A stretch of DNA of 64,000 nucleotides, from positions 49,148,751-49,212,750 of the forward strand of contig CM076851.1 of NCBI GenBank assembly GCA_039519185.1, in the 5' to 3' direction. The position numbers and the translations under genes are program-made. Of this stretch, positions 12,147 to 21,711 are shown piece after piece (the stretch's first letter is position 1; every line of letters starts with the position of its first letter). Origin of the DNA: Astragalus membranaceus (Eukaryota > Streptophyta > Magnoliopsida > Fabales > Fabaceae). The notes beneath the pieces were generated by a model. The model did no database searches, was not told where the DNA came from, and saw only the letters and a program-made list of their open reading frames with translations.

Positions 12147-14289
12147 TGGGCGCCCCTTCCCTACTCATCTATTATCTTTAGATTTCCAAGCATAATATTC
12201 CTCGACAATCCCGAATTCTACTTTGAAGAATGGGAGTATTGGATGAAGCGCAGCCCTCTGCTAGGGTTTCCCCATGGGCACCGCGCCCCCTAGGCTGCCG
12301 CCACCTCCGCCCCCTCTCCTTCTCAACCTTCTCAACCGTCTTCTCCTCCCCCCTCCATTCCCCGCCTCCCCTCACCCTTTCATGCCGTCTTCCCCCTGCC
12401 GCTCGCTCCATTCTTTGCTTCGGTTCTCTTCTAGGCGCTGATCCTTTTGGATCTCTCCTGAGGAGCCGCGGCCTCCATGGCCTATTTCGCTGATGATTTG
12501 CTGCAGCTCCGATCAAGGGGCTCAACGGCTGATCCGTCTCAAGATCTTTTGTCTTTCTCTGGTTCTTTGCAGGTGGTGCCAACTACAGTTTGTGGTTCTA
12601 CAAGTCGTGATGGGCTTCTTTTTCCAGAGGCGGCGATGGGTGTCAGTGGTTCACATGTTTTGGGTTTCTGCGGTCTTGCTCTCGGAAATCAGTCTGGTAG
12701 CTTGGCGCAAGTACAGCCTGCCGTGGATGCTCCATCTGTGAGTGGGGTGAAACGGAAGTCTTTCTCTGAGGAGTTAAAAGGTACACCTCACGCCCCCAGA
12801 TCCTTTGTAGATTTTGATTACAGTAAGCAACAGAAACCTTGTTTAAATGGAGATGTTCTTGCTGCTAAGATCTCGGAAGATGAATATCAGGCTAGTATTG
12901 TTGAATGTGTCAATCTATTACATGGTAGAATAATTTTGTCTAAAGGGGATAAACCATATCAGATTAAGGAATTAAAGGAGAAGTTGTCTACTATGTGGAA
13001 GACTTCTTTTGATTGGTCTCTGGTTTCTCTTGGTAAGGGATTTTTTGAATTCTCTTTTGTATCTAATGAAGACTTTAGGCGTGTTTGGTCACTTGGATCG
13101 CGATCTTTACAACCGGGAGTTTTGCGCCTGTTTGCTTGGACGCCGGATTTTGACCCTCTTTCTGCAAAACAGACCAATGCTCAGTGTTGGGTTAGGCTTC
13201 ATGGTCTTCCCCGCGAGTATTGGAGGTCAAAGATTTTGTTTGAGATCAGTGGTAGCCTTGGTGCTCCTATTGCTTTGGATGAAGCCACTATGAAGAGGAC
13301 TTTTGGTCATTTTGCTAGAGTTCTTATTGATGTTGATTTCTCTGAGAAGCTGCATGATCAATTGTTAGTAGAAAGAGAGGGTTATGCCTTTCTTATCAGG
13401 GTGGAATATGAGAGGGTACCTCTATTCTGCAGCTCTTGTGGTAGTATTGATCATTCTCTCCAGAATTGTAAGAGAACCGCGGAGACGGGCAGTACGAAGA
13501 TAAATCCCCTTAGCAAGCCTTCTCGGAATGATAAGGGGAAGTCATTGGAGAAACCGGGTGAGCTTGACGCTGGCCCAACCATACAAGACAATAGTCTGGT
13601 TTTGGTGATGGATGACATCAATCCCAATCGACTCAAGGGTTTTGGCAACACTGTTATTACACCTGAAGAGATGGCTGGGGGCCATGATCTTGGTGAAGCT
13701 CATACCTGCTCCACCAAGTCTCCCACGACTAGGCTTGACTCTGGTGCTTCCTACTCAGTGGAGACATCTGCTATAAAGAAAAATTGGGCGGATATCTCAG
13801 ATGATGAGGTTGTCTCGAACTCTCAAGCATCTATGTTATATCCAAACTCCAAAGTCTTGATTGTTGACTCAGAGGACATGAATCCAGCAGTTAAAGCTGA
13901 TATGCAACTTTTAAGTAGGTTGTGGGATAAGTCGCCAGACGATGTGAGTGATCCGGTGGTTCCTGACTCAGTTTAGAGGTACTCGGAACCGGTTGTGTCC
14001 AAGAAACAAAAGAAGAAACAGAAAAAGAGTTTGTCAGTTGGATACAATCTTCGGTCCAAAGCTAGCTCAATATCTGTCACTTTCTGAGTTTGTTTTTTCA
14101 GCCGTTTTTGGCCTGTTTTGTTGATCTGTTTTCTTTTGGATGGTTGGTCTAGGGTGCCTTGCCCAAGTCTTCATTTTGCTGCTTTGTTTGTTTTTTCCCT
14201 GGCCTTGGGTTTTGGTTTGGTCCCCCTCGGTCTTTTTCTGTACTCCTTTTTTCTTTTTAATATATATTAGTCTTTGCTTAAAAAAAAAA
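12147..14289 (+). mobile_element. ORF1-only LINE-type retroposon with 13-bp target duplication
   Basis: The element is flanked by TTACCCACTACCA at 12134-12146 and again at 14290-14302, a perfect 13-bp target duplication. It has a GC-rich leader (12240-12470), one ORF (12477-13976), a 3' region and a terminal A run (14280-14289). These are features of L1-type retrotransposition. It lacks the ORF2 endonuclease-RT entirely although ORF1 is complete, so this is an internally deleted, trans-mobilised type rather than the usual 5'-truncated LINE. The duplicated target is the Helitron repeat phrase, which proves the Helitron was there first. Confidence 0.8.
12477..13976 (+). CDS. LINE ORF1-type protein (DUF4283 plus zinc knuckle)
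   Basis: An intact 499-codon ORF. Residues about 135-290 match the plant DUF4283 fold found in LINE ORF1 proteins: a KTSFDWSLVSLGKGFFEFSF strand region, then RSLQPGVLRLFAWTPDFDP, and NAQCWVRLHGLPREYW. Next comes a retroviral-type zinc knuckle of the CCHC_4 form, CSSCGSIDHSLQNC (about residues 318-331), which should bind RNA. The N- and C-terminal parts are low in conserved motifs. The ATG at 12477 is the first in frame after the GC-rich leader. In L1 elements this protein coats the RNA and acts as chaperone. The intact frame suggests recent insertion or a source selected for coding; no RT partner is encoded here. Confidence 0.75.
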   Translation: MAYFADDLLQLRSRGSTADPSQDLLSFSGSLQVVPTTVCGSTSRDGLLFPEAAMGVSGSHVLGFCGLALGNQSGSLAQVQPAVDAPSVSGVKRKSFSEELKGTPHAPRSFVDFDYSKQQKPCLNGDVLAAKISEDEYQASIVECVNLLHGRIILSKGDKPYQIKELKEKLSTMWKTSFDWSLVSLGKGFFEFSFVSNEDFRRVWSLGSRSLQPGVLRLFAWTPDFDPLSAKQTNAQCWVRLHGLPREYWRSKILFEISGSLGAPIALDEATMKRTFGHFARVLIDVDFSEKLHDQLLVEREGYAFLIRVEYERVPLFCSSCGSIDHSLQNCKRTAETGSTKINPLSKPSRNDKGKSLEKPGELDAGPTIQDNSLVLVMDDINPNRLKGFGNTVITPEEMAGGHDLGEAHTCSTKSPTTRLDSGASYSVETSAIKKNWADISDDEVVSNSQASMLYPNSKVLIVDSEDMNPAVKADMQLLSRLWDKSPDDVSDPVVPDSV

Positions 14290-14290
14290 T

Positions 14291-15250
14291 TACCCACTAC
14301 CAAAATACCAATCTTATCCTTTTCACTTTTTTCACATTTTCAAACTTTTTCACTTTTTCACTCTCTCACACACTTTTTACTCTCTTCTCCTCTTTCTTCT
14401 TCCAATTCTCTCATTTCTCTATTTTTCATATTTTTTCACTCTCTCTCACACACTTTTTCACACTCTTCTCCTCTTTCTTCCTCTAATTCTCCCACTTCTC
14501 TATTTTTCACAATATACCTACTTTAATTTAATTTACCCACTACCAAATACCAATCTTATCATTTTCACTTTTTCACATTTTCAAACTTTTTCACTTTTTC
14601 ACTCTTTCACACACTTTTTACTCTCTTCTTCTCTTTCTTCTTCCAATTCTCTCATTCTCTATTTTCATATTTTTTTCACTCTCTCTCACACACTTTTTCA
14701 CACTCTTCTCCTCTTTCTTCCTCTAATTCTCCCATTTCTCTATTTTTCACAATATACCTACTTTAATTTAATTTACCCACTACCAAAATACCAATCTTAT
14801 CATTTTCACTTTTTTCACATTTTCAAATTTTTCACTTTTTCATTCTTTCACACACTTTTTACTCTCTTCTCCTCTTTCTTCTTCCAATTCTCTCATTTCT
14901 CTATTTTTCATATTTTTTCACTCTCTCTCACAAACTTTTTCACTCTCTTCTCCTCCTTCTTCCTCTAATTCTCCCATTTCTCTATTTTTCACAATATACC
15001 TACTTTAATTTAATTTACCCACTACCAAAATACCAATCTTATCCTTTTCACATTTTCAAACTTTTTCACTTTTTCACTCTCTCACACACTTTTTACTCTC
15101 TTCTCCTCTTTCTTCTTCCAATTCTCTCATTTTTCTATTTTTCATATTTTTTCACTCTCTCTCACACACTTTTTCACTCTCTTCTCCTCTTTCTTCCTCT
15201 AATTCTCCCATTTCTCTATTTTTCACAATATACCTACTTTAATTTAATCT
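14291..15250 (+). repeat. Four ~240-bp tandem repeats inside Helitron B
   Basis: Units begin TACCCACTACCAAAATACC at about 14291, 14534, 14774 and 15016 (spacings 243, 240, 242). Each unit is pyrimidine-rich (runs of ttttcac, ctctctcac, cttcttcc) and ends ...ttcacaatatacctactttaattta. The units differ only by small changes. The first was split by the retroposon at 12147-14289. ORFs in this interval (14140-14526) are by-products of the repeat. Confidence 0.9.
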
Positions 15251-16305
15251 ACATGTCACATTCATTTTTCCTTTTTACTATTTTAAAATTTTCAAATTTT
15301 GACAAAATTTTAATATTTGTTTTAGGCTAATTAAATCTTTTAACTTTAAAATTGTCTTGATTTTCACGGAATAAAGTTCAGACTAATTAAATTTTGTCTG
15401 GGTTCATACATTACCCACTACCAAAATATCAATCTTATCATTTTTCCAACTAAGCAATTCGAGTATATTTAGGTAATTTTATTTTTTCACTTTTTCAATC
15501 TTTTTTGCTCTCACATTTTTTTAAACTTACCATAGACCTACTACCAAAATATCAATCTTATGCTTTTTCCAACTAAATAATTGGAGTATATGTAGGTATT
15601 TTCACTTTTTCACACTTCTTCACTTTTTCACTCTCTCTCATATTTTTTCACCCTCTTCTCTTCTTTGTTCCTATAATTCTCCCATTTCCCTATTTTCACA
15701 ATATACCTACTATAATTTCATCTATATGTCACATTCATTTTTCCTCTTTACTATTTTAAAAAAAAAGATCAAATTTTGACAAAATTTTAATATCTGTCTA
15801 TTTACACTGGGTAATATTTAGGTTAATTAAATCTGCCAACTTTAAAATTGTCTTGATTTTCACAGGATAATGTTCTGACTAATTAAATTTTGTCCTGAGT
15901 TCATACAGTACCCACTACCAAAGTACAAAATTTATCATTTTCCCAATTTAGCAATTGGAGTTTATTTAAGTGATTTCATTTTTTCACTTTTTCAAACTTT
16001 TTCATCTCACACACTTTTTCAACATTTTTTTACTATCTGCTCCTCTATCTTCTGCTAACTCTCTCATTTCTTTATTTTTCACGATATACCTACTTTAATT
16101 TCATCTACATGCCTCCTTCATTTTTCCTTTTTACTATTTTAAAAATTATCAAAACTTTGATAAAATTTTGATATTCTGTTTTTTTACACAAGGTAATGTT
16201 CAGACTAATTAAGTTTGCCTATTTTAAATTTGTTAAAATTTTCACGTGACAATGTTCGGACTGATTAAATTTTGACTGAGTTCATACATAAAAATAAAAC
16301 GACAA
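15251..16305 (+). other. Helitron B tail, diverged repeat copies, non-coding
   Basis: AT-rich with further, diverged copies of the 'acccactaccaaaatatcaatctta' phrase near 15411, 15537 and 15911, each followed by pyrimidine-rich DNA and a 'gttc(a/g)gactaattaaatttt' phrase. These make a second, longer-period repeat of about 400-500 bases. No coding content. Confidence 0.7.
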
Positions 16306-16463
16306 CACCCGTGCGTAGGCACGGGTATACTGCTAGTTGAATTCACTAAAACATACTAATATCATGTAAGCTATTAAAATATTAACTCAGAGAAATATAA
16401 ATATCATTTGTATAGCAAATATATATTTGATTACTACTTATATTACTAACAAGACAATGTATA

Positions 16464-16493
16464 CCCGTGCAGCGCACGGGTCATACATACTAG
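16464..16493 (+). mobile_element. Helitron 3' terminus, family A copy 2
   Basis: The hairpin CCCGTGC-AGC-GCACGGG (16464-16480) and the tail catacatactag then T match the copy ending at 8238 almost base for base, including the upstream aatgtata. Helitron B ends only 157 bases upstream, so it probably inserted into this family-A element close to its 3' end. The 5' end is not identified. Confidence 0.72.
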
Positions 16494-17003
16494 TTAGACT
16501 CAAATATGACAGGAAACATCATGAGTATTGGGAGTGAATTATAGATTTTATGTTATTGAGTTGTAAAACTTACTATGTTTCGGGGTGATTTATTAGCGTT
16601 GGGGGCGAACATTATTGAATCACCATCAGGATCTAATCGAGTCTTTTTAGTTTTGTGTATGCTATGTAACACATTGTGTTATTCTTATCCTGGGGGTGAT
16701 TATACATTGTGTTATTCTTATCTTGATACTTATTATTCCGGTCAAAAAAAATCTAGCAATACTTATTATTCCTTTTTTATTATATTCAACATGTGTCTAG
16801 ACAACCTTGATGCATTAAGTTGACGAGATTCAATGAATTTCTTTTTCATTCTCATTACTTGCAATCATGTTTCCTTTATGATTGTCTTAATTAGGTTTTG
16901 GTGAGTTAAATAACATCAAAAAAGTTTAAAAATTTGAAAACTGACATTTTCTCTTCTTAACTAATTAACCACTAATGTTTTCTAATAAAAAAACTCTCAT
17001 TTG
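16494..17003. other. AT-rich spacer, no gene seen
   Basis: No domain or long ORF of note. The ORF at 16575-16823 contains a duplicated 'attgtgttattcttatc' phrase and has no recognisable product. Confidence 0.4.
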
Positions 17004-17877
17004 TTGCATCTATGCTATGGCATCAAACTCAGGATATCCAGCTGAATGCAAATGAGGAAGATACGTGGATTTGGTCGATTGACAGGGTTAGAGGATTCAC
17101 AGTAAAATCATGTTATAATTGGATGTGCAACCGGGTAACAAATGACGATAATTCGAGTGATGACCCGGTAATAAAAGCTTGGAAATCTTTGTGGCGATGC
17201 GACATTCCCTCAAAGGTGTTGGTGTTTTGTTGGAGGCTATTGTTAAGGAAATTACCGACTAGGGAGAACCTCTTTAACCGAAGAATTATCATCTCCATTC
17301 AAGATGCAAAGTGTGTTTTTTGTCGAAGTGAAACGGAATCTATTGATCATCTTTTTTGTAGTTGTGAAGTGATAAAAGAAGTATGGAATGGTGTTCTCTC
17401 TTGGCTGAATGTACAAACAGATCTACATGACGACTTGCTACTCATGTACGAAGGTGTTGGCGACTTGGTTAAAGGGAAAGGTGCACGTTGGGTCAAGATC
17501 ATTTTTTGGGCTGCGACGGTGTATCAAATATGGTTGGCAAGAAATAGCATTGTTTTCAACAACAACCCCACAAGCGCTAGTTCCATTGTAACTTCCATTA
17601 AATATGTCTCATGGGGATGGTTCATAGCTAGGAGGGGAAGGAGTAGTGGCTTATGCTTTTCGGATTGGTTTTGTAGCCCCATGGGGTGTATTTCAACTCT
17701 GTAATATTGTACTTGTTCCTTTTTCTTCCGTGGGGTACTCTTTCCTCCTCAGGTCTTTTTTCCCCAAGGGGGGTTTTGGCCCTTGGAGGTTTTAACGAGG
17801 CCCCGTCATTGTAAGGGATTGGCGCACCCCTTGTGCCCTCTTTTATAATGACAGTTGCTTATCTAAAAAAAAAAAAA
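17004..17877 (+). pseudogene. 5'-truncated LINE: RT zinc-binding C-terminal end
   Basis: An open frame (17012-17704, 230 codons) carries the zf-RVT domain typical of the C-terminus of plant LINE/RT-like proteins: KSLWRCDIPSKVLVFCWRLL, LPTRENLFNRR, then the zinc ligands CVFCRSETESIDHLFCSC (about residues 101-118). It is followed by a 3' UTR rich in T and G, including 'ccccaaggggggttttggccc', and a terminal A run (17865-17877). RT and endonuclease are missing, as expected for 5' truncation during reverse transcription. A possible short target repeat, AAACTCTC, occurs near 16990 and 17888, too short to be sure. Not a host gene despite the open frame. Confidence 0.78.
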
Positions 17878-18174
17878 TATAGACACTAAACTCTCCTTGG
17901 ATGTTTTATGTAGTTATTTGTGTTCGAAGTTGAAAAATCCACTTTTGGTTGAGTTTATGAGTGATGCGTACTGCTGTCCCGTTTTAATCCTTGTAGTCAA
18001 AATAGATAATTAAAAGTAATTAAAGATTACCCTAAATATAAAACTCCTATAAATAGAATTAAACGGATAAGCTAAGGATTATTTAATTTGGAAACGGTTA
18101 TGAATGAAATAAAATATTATAATTAGTTCGCACAAAAAAAGTATTATAATTAATGCGGAATTTTTTGGTACATC

Positions 18175-18183
18175 TATAAATAG
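18175..18183 (+). promoter_or_regulatory. TATA box of the defensin-like gene
   Basis: TATAAATAG lies 62 bases before the start codon at 18245, a normal plant distance for a TATA box with a short leader. Confidence 0.6.
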
Positions 18184-18244
18184 CTTATAAAAACATCAAC
18201 AATCTAAATCAAAAGAATTTCGAGAAATTAAGGATTTCAGAGTC

Positions 18245-18769
18245 ATGGAAAACTACATCTCAAACTCTTTAAGTTTCTTTGTCATCCTAGTTTTAATGAC
18301 TTCTGGTATGTCTCTCTTTTACTATTGTGATACTATACACTACATATAATATATTTTTTTTGACCAAAACTACATATAATATATATGAAACATCACTAAT
18401 ATTTTTCCCCTTGCTTATTTGTTTTTTATATATTTTGTTGGGAGCGAAGTGCAATTAAAAGTGATAGAAGGCACATGCACAGAAATTCTGGGAGTATGTG
18501 ATTCTGATCCAAGTTGTGATAAGTATTGCAAATCCCAGTACACAAATGGAGTGGGATCTTGCAAATCAAATATATGCACATGTTCTTATGAATGTGGACC
18601 TGTCTCACCTAGTCAACCTCCAAGGAAGTGTAGTATTGGGCTTGGAACGTGTGATGCTCAATGTAATGATGCTTGTTGTGGTAAAAATTGTTCTAGTCAA
18701 TATAAAAATGGTTCAGGGTATTGTTATGGTCCTAAAAGCCAGATCTGTTTCTGCCAATATGACTGCTGA
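18245..18769 (+). CDS. Defensin-like cysteine-rich secreted protein, two domains, one intron
   Basis: Exon 1 (18245-18305) encodes a 20-residue hydrophobic signal segment, MENYISNSLSFFVILVLMTS. The intron is 18306-18449 (GT at 18306, AG at 18448-18449). Exon 2 (18450-18769) encodes about 106 residues with 18 cysteines in two related modules. Module 1 spacing is C6C5C3C10C4C1C3C; module 2 is C6C3C3CC3C10C7C1C3C. Both share a CxSQYxNGxGxC phrase, so the gene arose by internal duplication. An intron just after the signal peptide and a cysteine-stabilised alpha-beta pattern are typical of plant DEFL/LCR secreted peptides. It should be exported to the apoplast or vacuole. Target unknown. A TATA box lies 62 bases upstream, and an aataaat signal follows the stop at about 18784. 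Neighbours are only transposon pieces. This is the best candidate for an active host gene in the window. Confidence 0.78.
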
Positions 18770-18882
18770 ATTTGTTGTTATTGAAATAAATATATTTTAT
18801 CCAGTTTCAGATGTGTTCATGCCTTCATGCTATTGTACGTTTTTATATTTTTTCTAACAAGCGAATATTGATATATTATTAA

Positions 18883-19609
18883 CTAGCAGTATACCTGTGC
18901 ATATGCAGGAGTGCTGTCGTTTTATTTTTATGTATGATTTCAGACAAATTTTAATCAGTCCCAACATTACTCCGTAAAATCTTGACAAATTTAAAATATA
19001 CAAATTTAATTAGTCCGAACATTACCCCATGTAAAAAACAGAATTTTAAAATTTTATCAAAATTTTAATAATTTTAAAATAGGAAAAAGAAAAAATGAAT
19101 GAGACATGTAGATGAAATTAAAGTAGACATATCGTGAAAAATAGAGAAATGAGAGAGTTAGCGGAAGAAAGTGGAGAAGATAGTGAAAAAGTTTGAAAAT
19201 GTGTGTGAAAGTGAAAAAATGAAATTACCTAAATAAATTTCAATTGCTTAGTTGGGAAAAGGATAATATTGGTACTTTGCTAGTGGGTAATGTATGTACT
19301 CAAAAAATTTAATTAATCCGAACATTATCCCGTGAAAATTAAGACAATTTTAAAATTGATAGATTTAATTAGCCCTAATATTACCCCGTGTAAAAAAACG
19401 GATATTAAAATTTTGTCAAAATTTGAAACTTTTTAAAATATTAAAGAGGAAAAATGAAGGTGACATGTAGATGAAATTAAAGTAGGTATATTGTTAAAAA
19501 TAGATAAACGAGAGAATTAGAGGAAGAAATAGGAAAATAGAGTGAAAAAGTGTGTGAGAGTGAAAAAGTGAAAAAATCTGAAAAAGTATGAATAATACAG
19601 AAATGAGAG
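18883..19609 (-). mobile_element. Helitron family B, minus-strand 3' part
   Basis: On the minus strand the segment reads the same tail as 15900-16336, with phrases for 'gtccgaacatt', 'aaaattttgtcaaaattt' and 'tagtgggtaatgtatg' in reverse order, and ends at a CTAG (18886-18883) followed by T. The hairpin is decayed (cctgtgcatatgcagg). The 5' end is not found; homology fades at about 19609, where a SINE-like element is inserted. It begins 114 bases downstream of the defensin-like gene. Confidence 0.65.
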
Positions 19610-19621
19610 GTCCACTAATGA

Positions 19622-19782
19622 CAAAATTGTGGGGGAATGTTAGTTTCCGGGGTTTGAACCTTGGACCTCATTCTTGCAACTTTGCAACTCTTTCATGTCT
19701 CTTAGCTCATCCATTGAGCTAGTGTTATGTATTGTGTTGTTTTGTCCGTTTATTTTATTTTATTTTATTTTGATGTGTACCA
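19622..19782 (-). mobile_element. tRNA-derived SINE-like insertion
   Basis: Flanked by GTCCACTAATGA at 19610-19621 and 19783-19794. On the minus strand it contains an A-box-like TAGCTCAATGG and a B-box-like GGTTCAAACCCC about 50 bases apart, as in tRNA-derived SINEs. The region just inside the right flank is a TTTTA reiteration. The 3' tail is not a clean A run, which lowers certainty. A second, related 'attttgatgtgtac' phrase at 19860-19875 shows local duplication. Confidence 0.5.
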
Positions 19783-20119
19783 GTCCACTAATGAACAACA
19801 CAACAAAATATCTTTGTTTTTTATTAATTACGGAATATCTTTGGTTTTTATTTTATTTTTATTTTGATGTGTACAAATTCACTAGTTAAGGATTTAATCA
19901 GGGTAATCTTTTATTAATTACGGAATATCTTTATATCTTTATTTATACACTCCACCAAATCTATACTATACGGAAAGTTTCGGAGAAAAATAAGAATAAG
20001 TTTAAAAATAATTAGCAAATTGAGAATTTTTTTTGACACAATTAATGTTTTCAATATTTAAAATTGGAAATTGATACCTTACAATTCATTTTTCAATATT
20101 GATTAAAAATAGGATAAGG

Positions 20120-20598
20120 TTGGGTTAAGTGCAACGTCGATGCTTCTTTCTCCTTGGTTGAAAACAAGATTGGTATTGGTATGTGTCTCCGGAATGACCA
20201 GGGTCATTTTATTAGTGCTAGGACTCATTGGTTCTCCCCTATTATAGATGTGCTTCTAGGGGAAACATTGGGTTTATATTTGGCCATATCTTGGGTCCGG
20301 GAGCTTGGTTATAAGGATGTCATATTCGAGTTGGACGCAAAGTGCGTTGTCGATGCTTTCAACTCCAATAAACAACTTATCTCTGAGTTTGTCTCTCACA
20401 TTACCGCTTGTAAGGATCTATTTTCTTTTTTTAATTGTAACTCTCATGTTGAGTTCGCTAGGAGGAGTGCTAACAAGGTCGCTCATTCCCTTGCGGGGGT
20501 AGCCTTGTTGTCAGCTAGTCCTCATGATTACTCTGTAGCTCCCACATGTATTTCGGGTTTTATTATGAATGAAATGCACTAGTTGCTTGTTGTAAAAA
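20120..20598 (+). pseudogene. 5'-truncated LINE: RNase H end, 15-bp target duplication
   Basis: The frame from 20121 to 20582 encodes an RNase H (RVT_3-type) domain: KCNVDASFS at the start with the first catalytic Asp, GETLGLYLAISWVRELGY with the Glu, FELDAKCVVDAF with the second Asp, and HVEFARRSANKVAHSLA near the end. A very short 3' UTR ends in an A run (20594-20602). AAAAATAGGATAAGG at 20105-20119 and 20599-20613 is a perfect 15-bp target duplication. The insertion therefore consists of only the last ~480 bases of a LINE. It begins within codons for Gly-Trp-Val, so it has no start of its own. Confidence 0.85.
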
Positions 20599-20755
20599 AA
20601 AAATAGGATAAGGCTTGTTAAAAATATAATATTTAAAACATTGATAATATGAAGTGTTACACTCAAAACATTATTAATCATTTTTTAGATAAACAAAATC
20701 AAATTAATACGGTATACATAAATGTTATAATAAATAACACAAGAGCACTTGGATG

Positions 20756-20910
20756 AGATGGGGTCTCTTCCAGCTTTGGGCACTATATAGGTCAAATACA
20801 TAGTAATGTTATAAACAAAATCAAATTAATTCGTAGGGGTCTCTTCCAGCTTAACCAAGGTCCTGGGTTCGAATCCAGCTTTGGGCACTATATAGGTCAA
20901 ATATATCCAT
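20756..20910. repeat. Two copies of a ~45-bp phrase with a tRNA-like B box
   Basis: The phrase 'ggggtctcttccagc...tttgggcactatataggtcaaata' occurs at about 20759-20800 and 20837-20902. The second copy holds 'ggttcgaatcc' (B-box-like). Probably a remnant of a tRNA-derived retroposon with an internal deletion in the first copy. Confidence 0.4.
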
Positions 20911-20959
20911 TATTCAATAAACCTAAAACTGTAAATTTTCTTATAGTAAAGACCACAGT

Positions 20960-21565
20960 AGTATGATATGGCAGAGACCTTCTCCTGGTTGGGTAGCACT
21001 TGATGTGGATGGTAGTGCTTTGCAACATGTGGAGCAGACTGGTTTTGGAGAATTGGTAAGGGACGAGGATGGTAACTTTCTTGTGCTGGGAGAAGGGCTA
21101 TCGAAAGAATCTTTCTCACTTTGAAGTTGCTTAAGGAAGCCAACCAAAATTTTCATAGATACGGTAATTACATAGCCAAGGTGCGGACTTTAATATATTT
21201 CTCAAAGTTGGGAGGTGGAAGTTAGTCATGTATTTAGGGAGGCTAATTTTTGTGCACACTTTTTTGCTAAATTAGGAGCGTCTCAACAGTCTTCTTTACT
21301 GGTTTTTGAGGACCCCCCCCCCCACGGAAATGAGGAATATGTTGTTAGCTGATGCTTTAGGTGTTTCGTTTGTTTTTTTGGGTAAACCCGGGTATCTACC
21401 GCACGGACAGCAGTGACTAATCCCTCACTCATTGTAGGTGCCTCGAGGGGCGGGATAGCTGGCCCAGAGTTTTAACGCTGCTCCGTACCCATGCTCTGGG
21501 TTGGTGTTTCGTTTGTTAAGCCTTAGCCTGTTGTTTATTTTCCTCCTTGTAACAAAAAAATAATA
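20960..21565 (+). pseudogene. Second decayed LINE RNase H end, split by a SINE-like insertion
   Basis: From about 20967 the reading WQRPSPGWVALDVDGSA and GFGELVRDEDGNF gives the start of an RNase H domain; after frameshifts, VSHVFREANFCAHFFAKLG (about 21215-21275) gives its end. A homopolymer C run at 21313-21322 marks slippage. The 3' end is marked by 'ctccttgtaacaaaaaaataa' (about 21541-21565). The coding frame is broken in several places. A 128-bp retroposon sits inside the 3' part (21375-21502). Confidence 0.65.
21375..21502 (-). mobile_element. Short SINE-like retroposon with 15-bp target duplication
   Basis: GGTGTTTCGTTTGTT flanks it perfectly at 21360-21374 and 21503-21517. On the minus strand the insert ends in an A run (...ggtttacccaaaaaa), as a retroposon should. 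It is GC-rich against AT-rich surroundings. No convincing A/B box pair is visible, so its parent RNA is unknown to me. Confidence 0.7.
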
Positions 21566-21711
21566 ACGTCTAAATATAGACTAATAAAATTTTGAAAATA
21601 AAAGATTAGTCAAAAAAAAAATTAGAAATGATTAGTGCGAATAATTGAAAAGTTATAATTCACCATGTAATTAATTAAATTTGGTATTTAATACTTATAT
21701 AATAGTTACTA

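Larger units (their letters stand above)
12120..16336 (+). mobile_element. Non-autonomous Helitron, family B, with nested retroposon
   Basis: The 3' end is clear: hairpin CCCGTGC-GTAG-GCACGGG (16308-16325), then CTAG at 16333-16336 and a T. The proposed 5' end is TCTATCTATACC at 12120, preceded by A, which fits insertion between A and T without target duplication. The next bases, TTTACCCACTACC, begin the same repeat phrase that recurs through the element, so the left end belongs to it. Inside are tandem repeats (14291-15250), further single copies of the phrase near 15411, 15537 and 15911, and the nested retroposon 12147-14289. No Rep/helicase gene is present, so it depended on an autonomous partner. 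A minus-strand relative is at 18883-19609. Confidence 0.65.

Noticed and set aside
14140..14526. Phe/Ser-rich ORFs
   Set aside because: By-products of the pyrimidine-rich Helitron tandem repeats.
14291..15250. Regular repeats considered as a CRISPR array or satellite
   Set aside because: Units are contiguous without variable spacers, only four copies, and bounded inside a Helitron in a plant nuclear context.
19960..19985. TCTATACTATACGG as a Helitron 5' end
   Set aside because: Preceded by A and similar to Helitron starts, but no matching hairpin-CTAG end follows on the plus strand.
20860..20890. Possible tRNA gene at a B-box-like ggttcgaatcc
   Set aside because: No A box, acceptor stem or cloverleaf can be formed around it; it belongs to a short repeated retroposon remnant.
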